Below, one piece after another: positions 8,277 to 17,390 of a stretch of 64,000 bases of DNA. The translations under genes and the position numbers were made by a program. This DNA comes from Paludibacteraceae bacterium. Lineage in GTDB: Bacteria > Bacteroidota > Bacteroidia > Bacteroidales > Paludibacteraceae. Under the pieces are notes generated by a model. The model had not been told where the DNA came from. It did not search any database and worked only from the letters and a program-made list of their open reading frames with translations. Location of the stretch: the NCBI GenBank assembly GCA_018433525.1, contig JAHDRA010000043.1, positions 62,001 to 126,000 on the forward strand, given 5' to 3'. How positions within the stretch are numbered: position 1 is the stretch's first letter; each line of letters begins with the position of its first letter.

Positions 8277-10367
8277 AGGTTTATATCCAATTTTCTTTTA
8301 ATTTTCCTCTTCCTTTTTATTATTATTACGGATGGTATTTCTGTCAATAAAGGATTTATAGGCTCTCAGCAACTTTACTATGGCGCAGCTTATTACCCTG
8401 AAGTTTGGCCGGAGTCGGAAATTGACAAGGATATTCAGTTAATGAAAGAACTGAATATGAATGTGATGCGCATAGGTGAATTTGCGTGGAGCCGCATGGA
8501 ACCCCAAGAAGGAAAATACGATTTTAGTTGGCTGCATCGGGTTATTGAGAAATTGCATGCCAATGGAATTGATGTTATTTTGGGAACTCCTACGGCAACA
8601 CCGCCAATTTGGTTGGCCGAAAAGCACCCGGAAATGTTTAAGCTCACCGAAAACGGTCAGCGTCTGACGCATGGAGCACGTCGTAATTGCAGCTATACAA
8701 GCAAAGTATATCGCGAATACAGTCGCAAAATTTGCGAACGAATGGCGCAGGAGTTTGGAAATAAGCCCGGTGTAATTGGATGGCAAACCGATAATGAGTT
8801 CGGACTTTCGCCCGACTTTAGCAAAGAAACGCAAAAACATTGGATTTCGTGGCTCAAACAACGTTACAAGACCATTCAAAATCTGAATCAGCTTTGGTGT
8901 ACCGACCTCTGGAGTCAGACCTATCAGAAATTTGAACAAATACCCATGCCGGTTTCCTATATCTGGCATCATCCTTCTTTACGACTGGCCTGGACGCGAT
9001 TTACGAATGATATGATTGTTGAATACCAGGACATTCAGCTGCAAGCCATTCGCAAATATTCAAAACTCCCCATCACACACGACGGAATGCCCGGGCAGGC
9101 GGTTGATTACGAAAAACTTTTCAAAAATCTTGATTTTGCAGCTATTAATAACTATCATAGTTTCGAGGCTTACGACTTAATACAAAGTAACTACGACCGG
9201 CTGCGCGGTCAAGGACTTGGATTTCACTGGCTTTTCGAAACAGCGCCCAACTATTCGGGTGGTGGCAACAAAGGGAACATATGGTATCTGCACCAGCTGC
9301 CGGGCAGTATGCGTGCAGCTTTGTGGATGAATTATGCCTCAGGTGCACAGGGAGCCATGTTTTGGTTGTGGCGTCAGCATCGTGCAGGACAGGAAATGCC
9401 GCACGGGTCTGTGCTTAGTGCCTGGGGTGCTAAAACAGCCAACTTCGACGAACTCAAACAGCTCGGTAGTGAATTGCATAAAACATCCGATTTTATGATG
9501 CAGCATCCGGTTCCGAAAGCAAAAATAGGAATTATGTACAGTCATGATGCTGACAACGGACTGCGAATTGAAGAATATGCCAATGGAATAAAATATTATA
9601 ACGACTGGACGTATCGTTTTTATCGAGCACTTGCCGATGCATATTTGTTTCGCGATGTGCTTTATCCATCGGCCAATATCGATGATTACAAAATGCTGTT
9701 TATACCGCTTTTGCCCAATGTAAGTTCGGAACTGATCGATAAATTGGAAAAATGGGTGAAAGCCGGTGGAACATTGGTATTAGGGCCAATGACGGCGTAC
9801 CGGAATGAAGAATGGGCGCAACACACCGATGCTTTTATGGGAAAAATTGAAAGTTGGTCGGGTATCCGGACTGAATCGCTTATCCCAATAGGAACTCAGC
9901 GACGCCCTGCTGAAATACCGTTTCTATTACAATTTCAACCCGACTTGATGATTCCGCAATCGGAAGCAGGTCTGTGGAGTTTGTCACTTGTAAGTTCTAC
10001 CGGAAAATCGCTTGCTACCTATAACGGAGGTATTCATAATGGCAAAAATGCAATCGTAGAAAATAAAGTTGGGAATGGAAAAGTGCTTGTTTTAGGCACT
10101 GACCCGGGTAAAGTTGCCTTGAAGAAAATATTGCTTGCTACAGCTAAAAATGCCGGCATAGAACCAATGGCCGAAGGAGATGAGCAGGTAGTTATTGTGC
10201 CGAGAGGCAATAATGCAGTGGCAATTGTCAATATCAGTAAAAATACACGCAACCTGCGTCTAAATTCATCAGTTCAGAAATTTCAAAATATTTTAAATGA
10301 TTCGGTTATCACAAGCAATCGATTGGAGCTGAAACCTTATCAGGTGCTTGTGTTAAAGGCATTGTGA
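8268..10367 (+). CDS. Secreted GH42 beta-galactosidase
   Basis: 699 residues. The signal segment is MTNRFISNFLLIFLFLFIII. A complete GH42 barrel follows: YYGAAYYPEVWPESEIDKDI at 37-56, GWQTDNEFG with acid/base Glu177, and HWLFETAPNYSG with nucleophile Glu324. After about residue 400 comes the trimerisation-type Rossmann-like domain (KIGIMYSHDADNGLR...), then a small C-terminal beta domain (NAVAIVNISKNTR). The family cleaves terminal beta-galactosides. The second ATG of a duplicated start region is chosen because it alone is in frame. It stands alone on the plus strand, back to back with the minus operon, and a structured repeat follows it. A second full GH42 is at 31803 and a third, partial, at 24921; this one is not a close copy of those. 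Confidence 0.92.
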   Translation: MTNRFISNFLLIFLFLFIIITDGISVNKGFIGSQQLYYGAAYYPEVWPESEIDKDIQLMKELNMNVMRIGEFAWSRMEPQEGKYDFSWLHRVIEKLHANGIDVILGTPTATPPIWLAEKHPEMFKLTENGQRLTHGARRNCSYTSKVYREYSRKICERMAQEFGNKPGVIGWQTDNEFGLSPDFSKETQKHWISWLKQRYKTIQNLNQLWCTDLWSQTYQKFEQIPMPVSYIWHHPSLRLAWTRFTNDMIVEYQDIQLQAIRKYSKLPITHDGMPGQAVDYEKLFKNLDFAAINNYHSFEAYDLIQSNYDRLRGQGLGFHWLFETAPNYSGGGNKGNIWYLHQLPGSMRAALWMNYASGAQGAMFWLWRQHRAGQEMPHGSVLSAWGAKTANFDELKQLGSELHKTSDFMMQHPVPKAKIGIMYSHDADNGLRIEEYANGIKYYNDWTYRFYRALADAYLFRDVLYPSANIDDYKMLFIPLLPNVSSELIDKLEKWVKAGGTLVLGPMTAYRNEEWAQHTDAFMGKIESWSGIRTESLIPIGTQRRPAEIPFLLQFQPDLMIPQSEAGLWSLSLVSSTGKSLATYNGGIHNGKNAIVENKVGNGKVLVLGTDPGKVALKKILLATAKNAGIEPMAEGDEQVVIVPRGNNAVAIVNISKNTRNLRLNSSVQKFQNILNDSVITSNRLELKPYQVLVLKAL

Positions 10368-10384
10368 TTTCAAATAGCCCCCAA

Positions 10385-10554
10385 CCCCCGCTCGGCATAG
10401 CGCCTTTCGCTATGTCGGGTTAAAAGGAAGTCTCCTGACTTCCATATTAAAATAAATATAAAATAAAAGCAGGAGCTTTTATTTTAACCAATCGTAGTGA
10501 AGACACTACGATTAGCGTCCGAGCGTTGAAGTTATAGACTACGGAGAGCGGGGG
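10385..10554. repeat. Composite structured repeat, left border of RHS island
   Basis: The 170-nt segment is closed by CCCCCGCTC (10385-10393) and its complement GAGCGGGGG (10546-10554). Inside lie CATAGCG/CGCTATG (10396-10414, loop CCTTT); GGAAGTC/GACTTCC (10426-10443, loop TCCT); AAATAAAAGC/GCTTTTATTT (10461-10484, loop AGGA, which is TCCT on the other strand); and AATCGTAGTG/CACTACGATT (10490-10513, loop AAGA, which is TCTT on the other strand). GGTTAAAA (from 10418) and TTTTAACC (to 10489) pair around the middle two. No coding frame is credible here. A related, shorter copy is at 12180-12230. Confidence 0.75.
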
Positions 10555-10572
10555 AATAACAGGGAGGTTTGG

Positions 10573-11543
10573 CTGCCTAGAAGTAACGGCAACTTAACCT
10601 TACAGCGCACACAGTATTACCCCAGTGGCTTGCCGTGGGCAACAACTTCTGCCGACAACCTGACTACTCAGCCATATAAGTTTAATGGCTGTGAATTCAT
10701 CGAAATGCATGGTTTAGATGCAACTGATTTAGGAAACAGAAGCGTACAAAATGCTACAAATCAATTTACGTCAATGGATAGATTTTGTGAAAAATTCCCT
10801 TGGCAATCGCCTTATGTACTTGCAGGAAATAATCCGGTGAATTATGTGGATGTGTTGGGGGATAGTATTTGGATAAACTATGGAACAGGATTTTTAGGAT
10901 TAAAAACTGAATCACTGAAGTATGTTAATGGTAAATTATATAACAAAGATGGTAGCGCATATTCTGGAGAAGTAAAAGGCATTTTAAAAAACACAACAAA
11001 TGCATTAAATAAAATTTCTGCAAAAAAGGAAGGTGGTGATTTAGTTTCAAGTTTAGTCAATTCAACCGAAAAATATACTTTCAATCAGGGGATAACTCTT
11101 ATGATTCTGGAACAAAAACAATCTCTTGGGATAGATCAAATTATCAAAGTGACATGCCAAATACAGATTGCACTAGTGGAAGAGACCCATTTATTGGATT
11201 AGCACATGAAATGGGACATGCCTGGGATCAAGACTTAAATGCTTCTAAATATATTAACTCTCTATGGTATACAACTTCAAACGGGAAACCTGTCTATGAA
11301 ACAGAAAAAATATCAACTTGGTGGGAGAATAAAATTAGAACTGAAAATGGTATTGGTCTTAGAGGAGGATATTCTTATGATGCCAGTGTAAGTCCATGGA
11401 AAGTAGAATCAAATGTTGCAATACTTGTTAATGGTGCACGTCAAAGTTCTGTAGTAAATATCTTTGGCATACCTTTCCCTAAAAACACTAACAACTTACA
11501 TGCATTTTTAAAAATCCTAATGTTTTCCCCATATACTTATTAA
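10573..11543 (+). pseudogene. Orphan RHS C-terminal tip with zinc-metalloprotease toxin domain, frameshifted
   Basis: The frame opens without a start at about 10573 and reads LQRTQYYPSGLPWATTSADN, YKFNGCEF, the degraded core block QFTSMDRFCEKFPWQSPYVL and AGNNPVNYVDVLGD. This is the RHS repeat-associated core that precedes toxin domains. About 220 residues of variable tip follow. Near the GGGG at 11088-11091 the frame shifts, and the second frame continues DNSYDSGTKTISWD to FIGLAHEMGHAWDQD, an HExxH zinc site, with a candidate third ligand in TWWENKIRTENG. This resembles NleD-like/M91 metallopeptidase tips. No RHS repeats or N-terminus lie upstream, so this is an orphan tip, and the frameshift makes it probably inactive. 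The possible immunity partner is 15 nt downstream. Assignment of the HExxH fold beyond the motif is inference. Confidence 0.75.
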
Positions 11544-11558
11544 TTTACACTTATTTAT

Positions 11559-12120
11559 ATGAAATCAACAAAAGGTTTTTTATTGCTTTTGACGTTTTTG
11601 GGATTTTCGTGTTCAGTATATATGAAAGAAAATTTTAGAGTAGTTTTTCCATTTCCCAATGATTCATCATACATAAGAATTAATGGATTATATAAAAACT
11701 TTGGAAAAATATTACACACAAAAGATAACCATACAACAATTGAAAAGTATTATATTTCTGGAGGTTATAAAGTTTTTAAACCCAGTATAATTGAGCTGTT
11801 AACAGCTGAACGATTAATGTTTGAAAAAAAAATCAAAGTTTTATAATAACGATACTATAGGTGTAATGAAAGGTTTTTATTCTTTTTACAGGCAATATAT
11901 TGGTATTATTAAAGCAAATAGAGATTCAATAATAGTTATAAATCTCATTAATCCAAAATATTTTGATAAAAAAAATATTGAAGATAATTTTTATATTATT
12001 CTTGACAATAACAATGTTGCAATAAAATTATCACTAAAGGTAAAAAATATCAAAAAACAAAACACCACGACTTCTAGTTATGTAATTATTAGTAAAGGTG
12101 TTGTGAATGAAAATCAATAA
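11559..12120 (+). pseudogene. Candidate RHS immunity lipoprotein, frameshifted in a 9-A run
   Basis: The gene begins MKSTKGFLLLLTFLGFSCSV, a signal with Cys18 as a plausible lipidation site. The first frame ends soon after MFEKKIKVL at 11846. In the +1 frame the text continues KKSKFYNNDTIGVMKGFYSF to VVNENQ at 12120. The switch falls in nine consecutive A residues (11824-11832), so either one A was gained (mutation or sequencing error) or slippage joins the frames into a protein of about 186 residues. I do not recognise the family. Its position directly behind a toxin tip, and its export, suggest an immunity protein; that is inference from context. Confidence 0.55.
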
Positions 12121-12179
12121 GAAAATGGATAATGACTCAATTCGACGTAGCATGTAATGTAGTTTAGTGTATAGTTGCT

Positions 12180-12230
12180 CGACATAGTGTCTTTCGCTAT
12201 GTCGTGCTAAAAGCAAAGCTCTTGCTTTGC
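12180..12230. repeat. Structured hairpin repeat, right border of RHS island
   Basis: Two adjacent hairpins match the architecture of 10394-10443. The first pairs CGACATAGTG with CGCTATGTCG across TCTTT (12180-12204, one G-T pair). The second pairs GCAAAGC with GCTTTGC across TCTT (12213-12230). The first hairpin and the AAAA spacer are shared with the left copy. The stem of the second hairpin differs from GGAAGTC/GACTTCC yet stays fully complementary. Confidence 0.75.
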
Positions 12231-12287
12231 ATATTGAAGAATTTGCATATTGAAAAAATCAAAGAAACAATTTAAAAACAAACATTT

Positions 12288-12659
12288 ATGAAAAAGTATC
12301 TAATCTTAATGCTATCAGTCGCATTTATCTGCATTTTAAGTGTATCGGCACAAGAAAAAGCAAAGAACACAACTAGCATTATTGAGAAAAGAGTAGAAAA
12401 AATGGCTATGGAGTTAAGTCTAACAGATGCAGAAAAAGCAAAAGTAAAAGTGCTTTTAGAAAAGCAAAATAATGATTACGATAAACTTAAAAGTGGTTTG
12501 ACACCAGAGAGTGAGGATACTAAAGTAAAACTTAAGGAACTGCATAAAACTCAAAACGAAGAGTTGAAAAAATTATTAGGCAACGAGAAATACGCCAAAT
12601 ACAACGAAAACCGTGCTCAGGAAAAAGCAAAGGTAGAAGCTGCAAAAGCTAAAATGTAG
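12288..12659 (+). CDS. Small secreted helical protein, Spy/CpxP-like
   Basis: 123 residues: signal peptide MKKYLILMLSVAFICILSVSAQ, then a charged, helix-forming mature part rich in Lys, Glu and Ala (MAMELSLTDAEKAKVKVLLE, KLKELHKTQNEELKKLLGNE). The spacing resembles the LTxxQ-containing periplasmic helical proteins of the Spy/CpxP type found widely in Bacteroidota, which act as chaperone-like or metal/stress-related proteins in other bacteria. No cysteines or clear ligand residues are seen. It stands between the RHS island and the GH92 gene and seems unrelated to glycan degradation. The family call is by overall look only. Confidence 0.55.
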   Translation: MKKYLILMLSVAFICILSVSAQEKAKNTTSIIEKRVEKMAMELSLTDAEKAKVKVLLEKQNNDYDKLKSGLTPESEDTKVKLKELHKTQNEELKKLLGNEKYAKYNENRAQEKAKVEAAKAKM

Positions 12660-12788
12660 TTCTAATTATTGAATTAAACAATTAATTGCAGTTATAGGTA
12701 AATATTGCATGTTTATTTATAATATTAATATATAGACTATACGAAATATTATTACAGTGATGAGTTTTTTGATAATAAATTTTTATAA

Positions 12789-15005
12789 ATGAGAAAACTG
12801 TTTATAGCGCTTCAACTACTTCTATTTACGGGTTTTGCTTCTTCAACTAAAATCCTGACTTCAACCAATGTGTTTTGGGGAACGGATGGCGGAAATGTTT
12901 TTCCCGGAGTTTCGGTGCCTTTTGGCATGGTAAAGTTGGGACCTGAAGTTCGGGCAGGCTGGCAACCCACGTCGGGTTACCGGTCGGACGAACCCATTGT
13001 GGGTTTTAGTCATACCCGCACCAGTGGCACAGGTGGAGCTCCACGCTATGGTAATTTTTTGATTGTACCGCAAATCGATAGTATGCGGCTAAAAGAGCTG
13101 TTTAAATACACAAAACTGAATGAAGCCGGCTATCCCGGGTATTATACGGTAACTCTGAAAGATAAAAATTCGTACATAAAAGCAGAACTTACGGCGAGTC
13201 AGAAAGTGGGTTATCATCGCTATACATTTACCAAAAAATACAGTCAGACTAATGCCTTGAATGCGAATATCTTAATTGATGTTTCCAATACATTAACCCG
13301 CCTGACAAATAATAAACCGGGAACTTACTGGACTGACGGATACGTAAAAATCGTATCATCCACAGAATTACAGGCAAGCATTACCTGCGAAGGCGGTTGG
13401 GGCGGATTGAACCCATACACCGTTTACTGTTATATGGAGTTCGATAAACCGTTTACAAAAGCACAATTATGGCGTGATGGTGAATTTATAAATCGAAAGG
13501 AACTGGCTACGACTAATCCCGAAAAATTGCTGAAACGATTTGGTGCAGCGGTTACGTTTGCAGGATTGTCAGGTATGGAAGTGAACTGCAAAGTTGGTCT
13601 TTCGTTTTTGAGTTTCGAAGCGGCGATGTTGAATTTGCGGAGCGAAAACAACAAATCTTTCGAAGATGCATTATCCACTGCCGAAAATTTATGGCTTGAG
13701 AAACTTAACAAAATACAGATAAAAGGCGGAAGTGTTGTTGCACAGCAACTATTTCGGAGTGCATTGCGCAATACCATGTTGATGCCCACCAATGTAACCG
13801 GCGAAGTTCCGGGCTGGAATCCGAATGTACCACATTACTGGGATTATTATTGCATTTGGGATATTTTCAGGGCTACCATGCCGCTTTACACCTTGATTTG
13901 GCCGGATAAGCAGCGCGAATTTATCCAAAATCTGCTCGAAATCTACAAACAGCGTGGTTATTTGCCCGACGCATGGATAGCCGGTGATTATGCTCAAATT
14001 CAGGGCGGAAGCAATGCCGATGTGGTATTGGCCGATGCTGTAGTAAAGAAACTTGGTGGTTTCGATCCTCGATTGGCATTGGATGCTACACTTAAAAATG
14101 CTGAAATTCAATCAGATAATCCTAATTTAAAGGGTAGATATGTAAACGATTATCAAAAATACGGTTATGTGCTACCCGAAACTACAAAGGGAACCGTATC
14201 GCGCACGCTCGAATATGCCTACAACGATTATTGTATTGCTCAGATCGCTAAATCATTGAAAGAAAGTCTATTGACTGAAAAGTACACGCGGCAGTCATTG
14301 AGGGTATTTAATCTCTTTCACCCCGAACACAAAATGTTTTGGGCAAAAGACAGTGTCGGCAACTGGATGCCCGATTTTAGTCCGGTATCGAAGCGGAAAG
14401 ACCATTGGAACGATCCCTATTTTTACGAGGGAGGATCACAAATTTACTCTACGTACCTGCCACATGCCATGCAAACACTGATTGCAAAACACGGTGGAAA
14501 TGCGGAATACATAAAGTATTTAGATAATTTGTTCGATTCAGGAGTTTTTGGTATTGAGAATGAACCGGAATTTCTGATTCCGTATCAGTACATTTATGCA
14601 GGCGATTATCCTTCGACAGCTCGCAGGGTGCACGAAATTCTGACCAAGGTTTTTCAACCCGGAACAGCCGGTATTCCCGGTCAGGATGATGCAGGCTCCA
14701 TGTCGGCCTGGTATGTATGGAGCGCCATGGGCTTTTTCCCTGTGGCGGGTCAGGACTTGTACCTGATTGGCACACCTCTTTTTGAAGAAACAACCATTCA
14801 ACTCGAAAACAAAAAGCAGTTACGCATCAGTGCCAAAAATGTTTCTTCGAAAAATATTTATGTTACAGGCGCTACGCTGAACGGGCGGAAACTCAATCGA
14901 GCGTGGTTTCGTCATAGCGAGATTGCCAAAGGTGGAAAACTTGTGTTCATAATGAGCGATAAACCAAATGATTGGGGAAAAGAAAATCTGCCGTATTCAC
15001 TTTAA
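12789..15005 (+). CDS. Secreted GH92 exo-alpha-mannosidase
   Basis: 738 residues with signal peptide MRKLFIALQLLLFTGFASS. GH92 features are clear: NVFWGTDGGNVFPGVSVPFG near the N-terminus, GFSHTRTSGTGG, an N-terminal beta-sandwich to about residue 270, then an (alpha/alpha)6 domain with PHYWDYYCIWDIFRATMPLY and the family block GIPGQDDAGSMSAWYVWSAM from residue 628. GH92 enzymes are calcium-dependent inverting alpha-mannosidases that remove terminal mannose from N-glycans or mannans. The gene is 13 nt upstream of the next glycosidase gene in the same direction, so the two are probably cotranscribed. Released mannose could feed the isomerase-kinase pathway encoded at 38-41 kb. Confidence 0.92.
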   Translation: MRKLFIALQLLLFTGFASSTKILTSTNVFWGTDGGNVFPGVSVPFGMVKLGPEVRAGWQPTSGYRSDEPIVGFSHTRTSGTGGAPRYGNFLIVPQIDSMRLKELFKYTKLNEAGYPGYYTVTLKDKNSYIKAELTASQKVGYHRYTFTKKYSQTNALNANILIDVSNTLTRLTNNKPGTYWTDGYVKIVSSTELQASITCEGGWGGLNPYTVYCYMEFDKPFTKAQLWRDGEFINRKELATTNPEKLLKRFGAAVTFAGLSGMEVNCKVGLSFLSFEAAMLNLRSENNKSFEDALSTAENLWLEKLNKIQIKGGSVVAQQLFRSALRNTMLMPTNVTGEVPGWNPNVPHYWDYYCIWDIFRATMPLYTLIWPDKQREFIQNLLEIYKQRGYLPDAWIAGDYAQIQGGSNADVVLADAVVKKLGGFDPRLALDATLKNAEIQSDNPNLKGRYVNDYQKYGYVLPETTKGTVSRTLEYAYNDYCIAQIAKSLKESLLTEKYTRQSLRVFNLFHPEHKMFWAKDSVGNWMPDFSPVSKRKDHWNDPYFYEGGSQIYSTYLPHAMQTLIAKHGGNAEYIKYLDNLFDSGVFGIENEPEFLIPYQYIYAGDYPSTARRVHEILTKVFQPGTAGIPGQDDAGSMSAWYVWSAMGFFPVAGQDLYLIGTPLFEETTIQLENKKQLRISAKNVSSKNIYVTGATLNGRKLNRAWFRHSEIAKGGKLVFIMSDKPNDWGKENLPYSL

Positions 15006-15018
15006 AAATAATTTATCA

Positions 15019-17040
15019 ATGAGCAAAATATTTTTATTCATTGCATTGTTGCCTTTTTTTCTGCTGCAATCGGTTTTTTCAACCGAAATTAGCCGCAATT
15101 CGGCTCCGCTTATCGGTGCGCAGGTGATTATTGAGCATGGACAATCGGCTCAGGAAATAGACGCTTTGTTCGCTACTTTGCAAAAGAGCAACATGAATGT
15201 TTGCCGTATTCGCATGTTCGAAGCGTATATGCACGATGGCAACGGCAACTGGAATTTTACCGAATTCGATGAGGCTTTTCGTGCAGCCGAACGCCACCAT
15301 ATCAAGGTATTGGCAACGCTTTTCCCAATGGTGGAATTTACGAATATCGGTGGCTTTAAATTCCCCGATTCTGAAACGCATTTAGCCTCTGTTGCCAATT
15401 ATATAGCACATGTTGTTCCTCATTTTTCCAACTACAAAAGTTTTGCCGGTTGGGTATTGATGAACGAAATTGGTTCGGGTCGTGCACCTTTTGGAAAACC
15501 ACTTACGGATGAGAAATTTGCCGAATGGAAAAGCACGGATGCCGTAAAATCGTTTGATGCGAACGGTCGACCGATAATGCCATTTTACGAAGAGCGTTTT
15601 TTGGTGGATTACAACACCTGGTATCTTCAGTGGCTGAAAAGTGAAGTTCGTAAATATGACAGCAACAGTCATTTACATGTAAATACCCATGCCATATTTG
15701 ATACTTACGGTGAATATAATTTTACAAAGTGGCGTGGCATACTCGATAGTTTTGGCGGTTCGGCGCATGCAAGCTGGCATTTCGGGATTTTTACCCGCAA
15801 CAATTACCACTACGCCATGGCTGCCAACAGTGAAATTTTGCGTTCCGGAGCAGGCAATAAACCCTGGTTGATGACCGAATTGCAAGGTGGAAATAATATC
15901 TGGAGTAGTGGAAATCCGATCTGTCCCACTGCCCGCGAAATAGAACAATGGATGTGGACAGTTATCGGAACGGGTGGGAAAGGACTGATTTTCTGGTCGC
16001 TGAATGGACGAACGGCCGGGATTGAAGCCGGTGAATGGGCATTACTCGATTTGCAAAACAAGCCAACTGACCGCATGGAAGCAGCTGCCAAGGTTGCCAA
16101 AGTTGTACAGCAACATGCTGACTTTCTATCAATGGCTAAGGTAGCAGAATCGGGTGTGAATATCCTTTATACGCGTGAATCGCTTTGGGCGGAACGGCGA
16201 GCCGAAACTGTCGGTGCAACTTATGCCGGACGAAAACCCGGAGCGGCTATGAAGTCGGTTATAGCTTTTTACGAAGCTTTTGGACAGCTTGGTATTCAGG
16301 CCAATATTAAATGTGTGGATGAATTTGATTTTACAACTACCGATAATCGGGGAAAAGTAATTGTGCTTGCCCATCAAATTGCATTGTCAGCCGAATATGC
16401 TACGAAACTGGAAACTTTCGTAAAATCGGGTGGATTGCTTGTTGTGGAAGGTCTGACAGGCTTTTACAATCAGCATATGCAACTGCAACTCAGTGTAAAT
16501 AATCCCTTTCTTGCCGTTTTAGGCGGAAATCTGAAGGATGTGAAAATGCATGCAAATCAGCCGTATTTACGTTTTCAAAACCTGAAAAGTACACTGCCTG
16601 TTCATTGGTGGCAGGGAACGATAGATAGTAAAGAGTCAAAAGCGATTTCTGAAAATTCTGATGGTCATATTCTTGCCACTGTAAATGAATTGGGACATGG
16701 AAAAGTAATCTGGTTGCCATCGTTGGTTGCCATTGAAGCTCACGAAAAACAAAATTTTGAGCCCTTGATGCAGTTTGTTTCCGAATTTATAAGTCCGGTT
16801 TTGTTCGAAAATGTATTGACTTTTGCAAAACCGTACAAAGGATTGCTGATGCAACAACTTGAAAACGGTGGTAAAAAACTGATTGTTCTTATTAATAAAT
16901 CTGATAAAAATCAATCAGTTAGATTTAATAAATCGCCACTTTCATTTATCAGTGTTTTCTCCGAACCGCAGAAAGTTTTCAGAAATACGATAAAAATTCA
17001 ACCGGAAGAAACGCTTGTGTTGGAGTTGAGTAATCCGTAA
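15019..17040 (+). CDS. Secreted clan GH-A glycosidase, GH42-like
   Basis: 673 residues when started at ATG 15019, which gives a proper signal peptide (MSKIFLFIALLPFFLLQSVF); the longer frame from 14968 would overlap GH92 and bury this signal. The barrel resembles GH42/GH35-type clan A enzymes: VLMNEIG with Glu150 as likely acid/base and PWLMTELQGG with Glu287 as likely nucleophile, then WMWTVIGTGGKGLIFWSLNG. A Rossmann-like domain follows (NILYTRESLWAERRAE ... VIVLAHQIALSAEYA), and then a small beta domain. The opening is not the AAYYPE block of GH42 but LIGAQVIIEHGQSAQEIDAL, so this may belong to a sister family. Beta-galactosidase activity is a guess. Likely cotranscribed with GH92. Confidence 0.72.
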   Translation: MSKIFLFIALLPFFLLQSVFSTEISRNSAPLIGAQVIIEHGQSAQEIDALFATLQKSNMNVCRIRMFEAYMHDGNGNWNFTEFDEAFRAAERHHIKVLATLFPMVEFTNIGGFKFPDSETHLASVANYIAHVVPHFSNYKSFAGWVLMNEIGSGRAPFGKPLTDEKFAEWKSTDAVKSFDANGRPIMPFYEERFLVDYNTWYLQWLKSEVRKYDSNSHLHVNTHAIFDTYGEYNFTKWRGILDSFGGSAHASWHFGIFTRNNYHYAMAANSEILRSGAGNKPWLMTELQGGNNIWSSGNPICPTAREIEQWMWTVIGTGGKGLIFWSLNGRTAGIEAGEWALLDLQNKPTDRMEAAAKVAKVVQQHADFLSMAKVAESGVNILYTRESLWAERRAETVGATYAGRKPGAAMKSVIAFYEAFGQLGIQANIKCVDEFDFTTTDNRGKVIVLAHQIALSAEYATKLETFVKSGGLLVVEGLTGFYNQHMQLQLSVNNPFLAVLGGNLKDVKMHANQPYLRFQNLKSTLPVHWWQGTIDSKESKAISENSDGHILATVNELGHGKVIWLPSLVAIEAHEKQNFEPLMQFVSEFISPVLFENVLTFAKPYKGLLMQQLENGGKKLIVLINKSDKNQSVRFNKSPLSFISVFSEPQKVFRNTIKIQPEETLVLELSNP

Positions 17041-17064
17041 ATATTTATTATTTTTTTGTATTTG

Positions 17065-17088
17065 ACCCCCAAACTTCCAATTGGGGGT
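17065..17088 (+). terminator. Hairpin downstream of the GH42-like gene
   Basis: ACCCCCAA at 17065-17072 pairs with TTGGGGGT at 17081-17088 over an 8-nt loop, and a short T-run follows. It lies 25 nt past the stop codon at 17040, where a terminator would be expected. Confidence 0.5.
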
Positions 17089-17159
17089 TTTAAGACGCAG
17101 TCGTTTTAAATTAAATATATGTTAATTTTTCTTTGTCAGATTACATCTTTTCTATAATT

Positions 17160-17305
17160 ATGTCGTCCCTACGGGACTTTGTATTTCAGAATTGTATCTT
17201 TTTTACCATAATCACACCTCTACGAGGTTAAGAAAAAGTGCCGTAGGCACGAAAATATGGTAAAAGTATTTGTAAACAATCGCCCAAGTCCCTTAGGGAC
17301 GACAT
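17160..17305. repeat. 146-bp palindromic element with 20-bp terminal inverted repeats
   Basis: ATGTCGTCCCTACGGGACTT at 17160-17179 is complementary to 17286-17305 with one mismatch. Within it are several small stems: GTCCC/GGGAC at both ends, CCTC/GAGG around TAC, and GTGCC/GGCAC around GTA. The inner part is framed by ACCATA and TATGGT. It has no coding frame. The same design, with other stem sequences, occurs at 27660-28053. The rest of the 350-nt gap between genes holds only a GC-rich palindrome (17353-17375) just before the next start. Confidence 0.7.
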
Positions 17306-17390
17306 ATATTTAATGTGTCAAAGTAGAATTAATTGCTTCAAAATAGACTCTTTAGCCCCCTTAGGGGGTGGGGGTCGAAAAATATACAAA

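Noticed and set aside
8439..8972. Minus-strand open frame of 177 codons
   Set aside because: It is antisense to the catalytic barrel of GH42 and resembles no protein.
14968..15018. Upstream start of the GH42-like gene inside GH92
   Set aside because: The extra 17 residues are polar and hide a good signal peptide starting at 15019.
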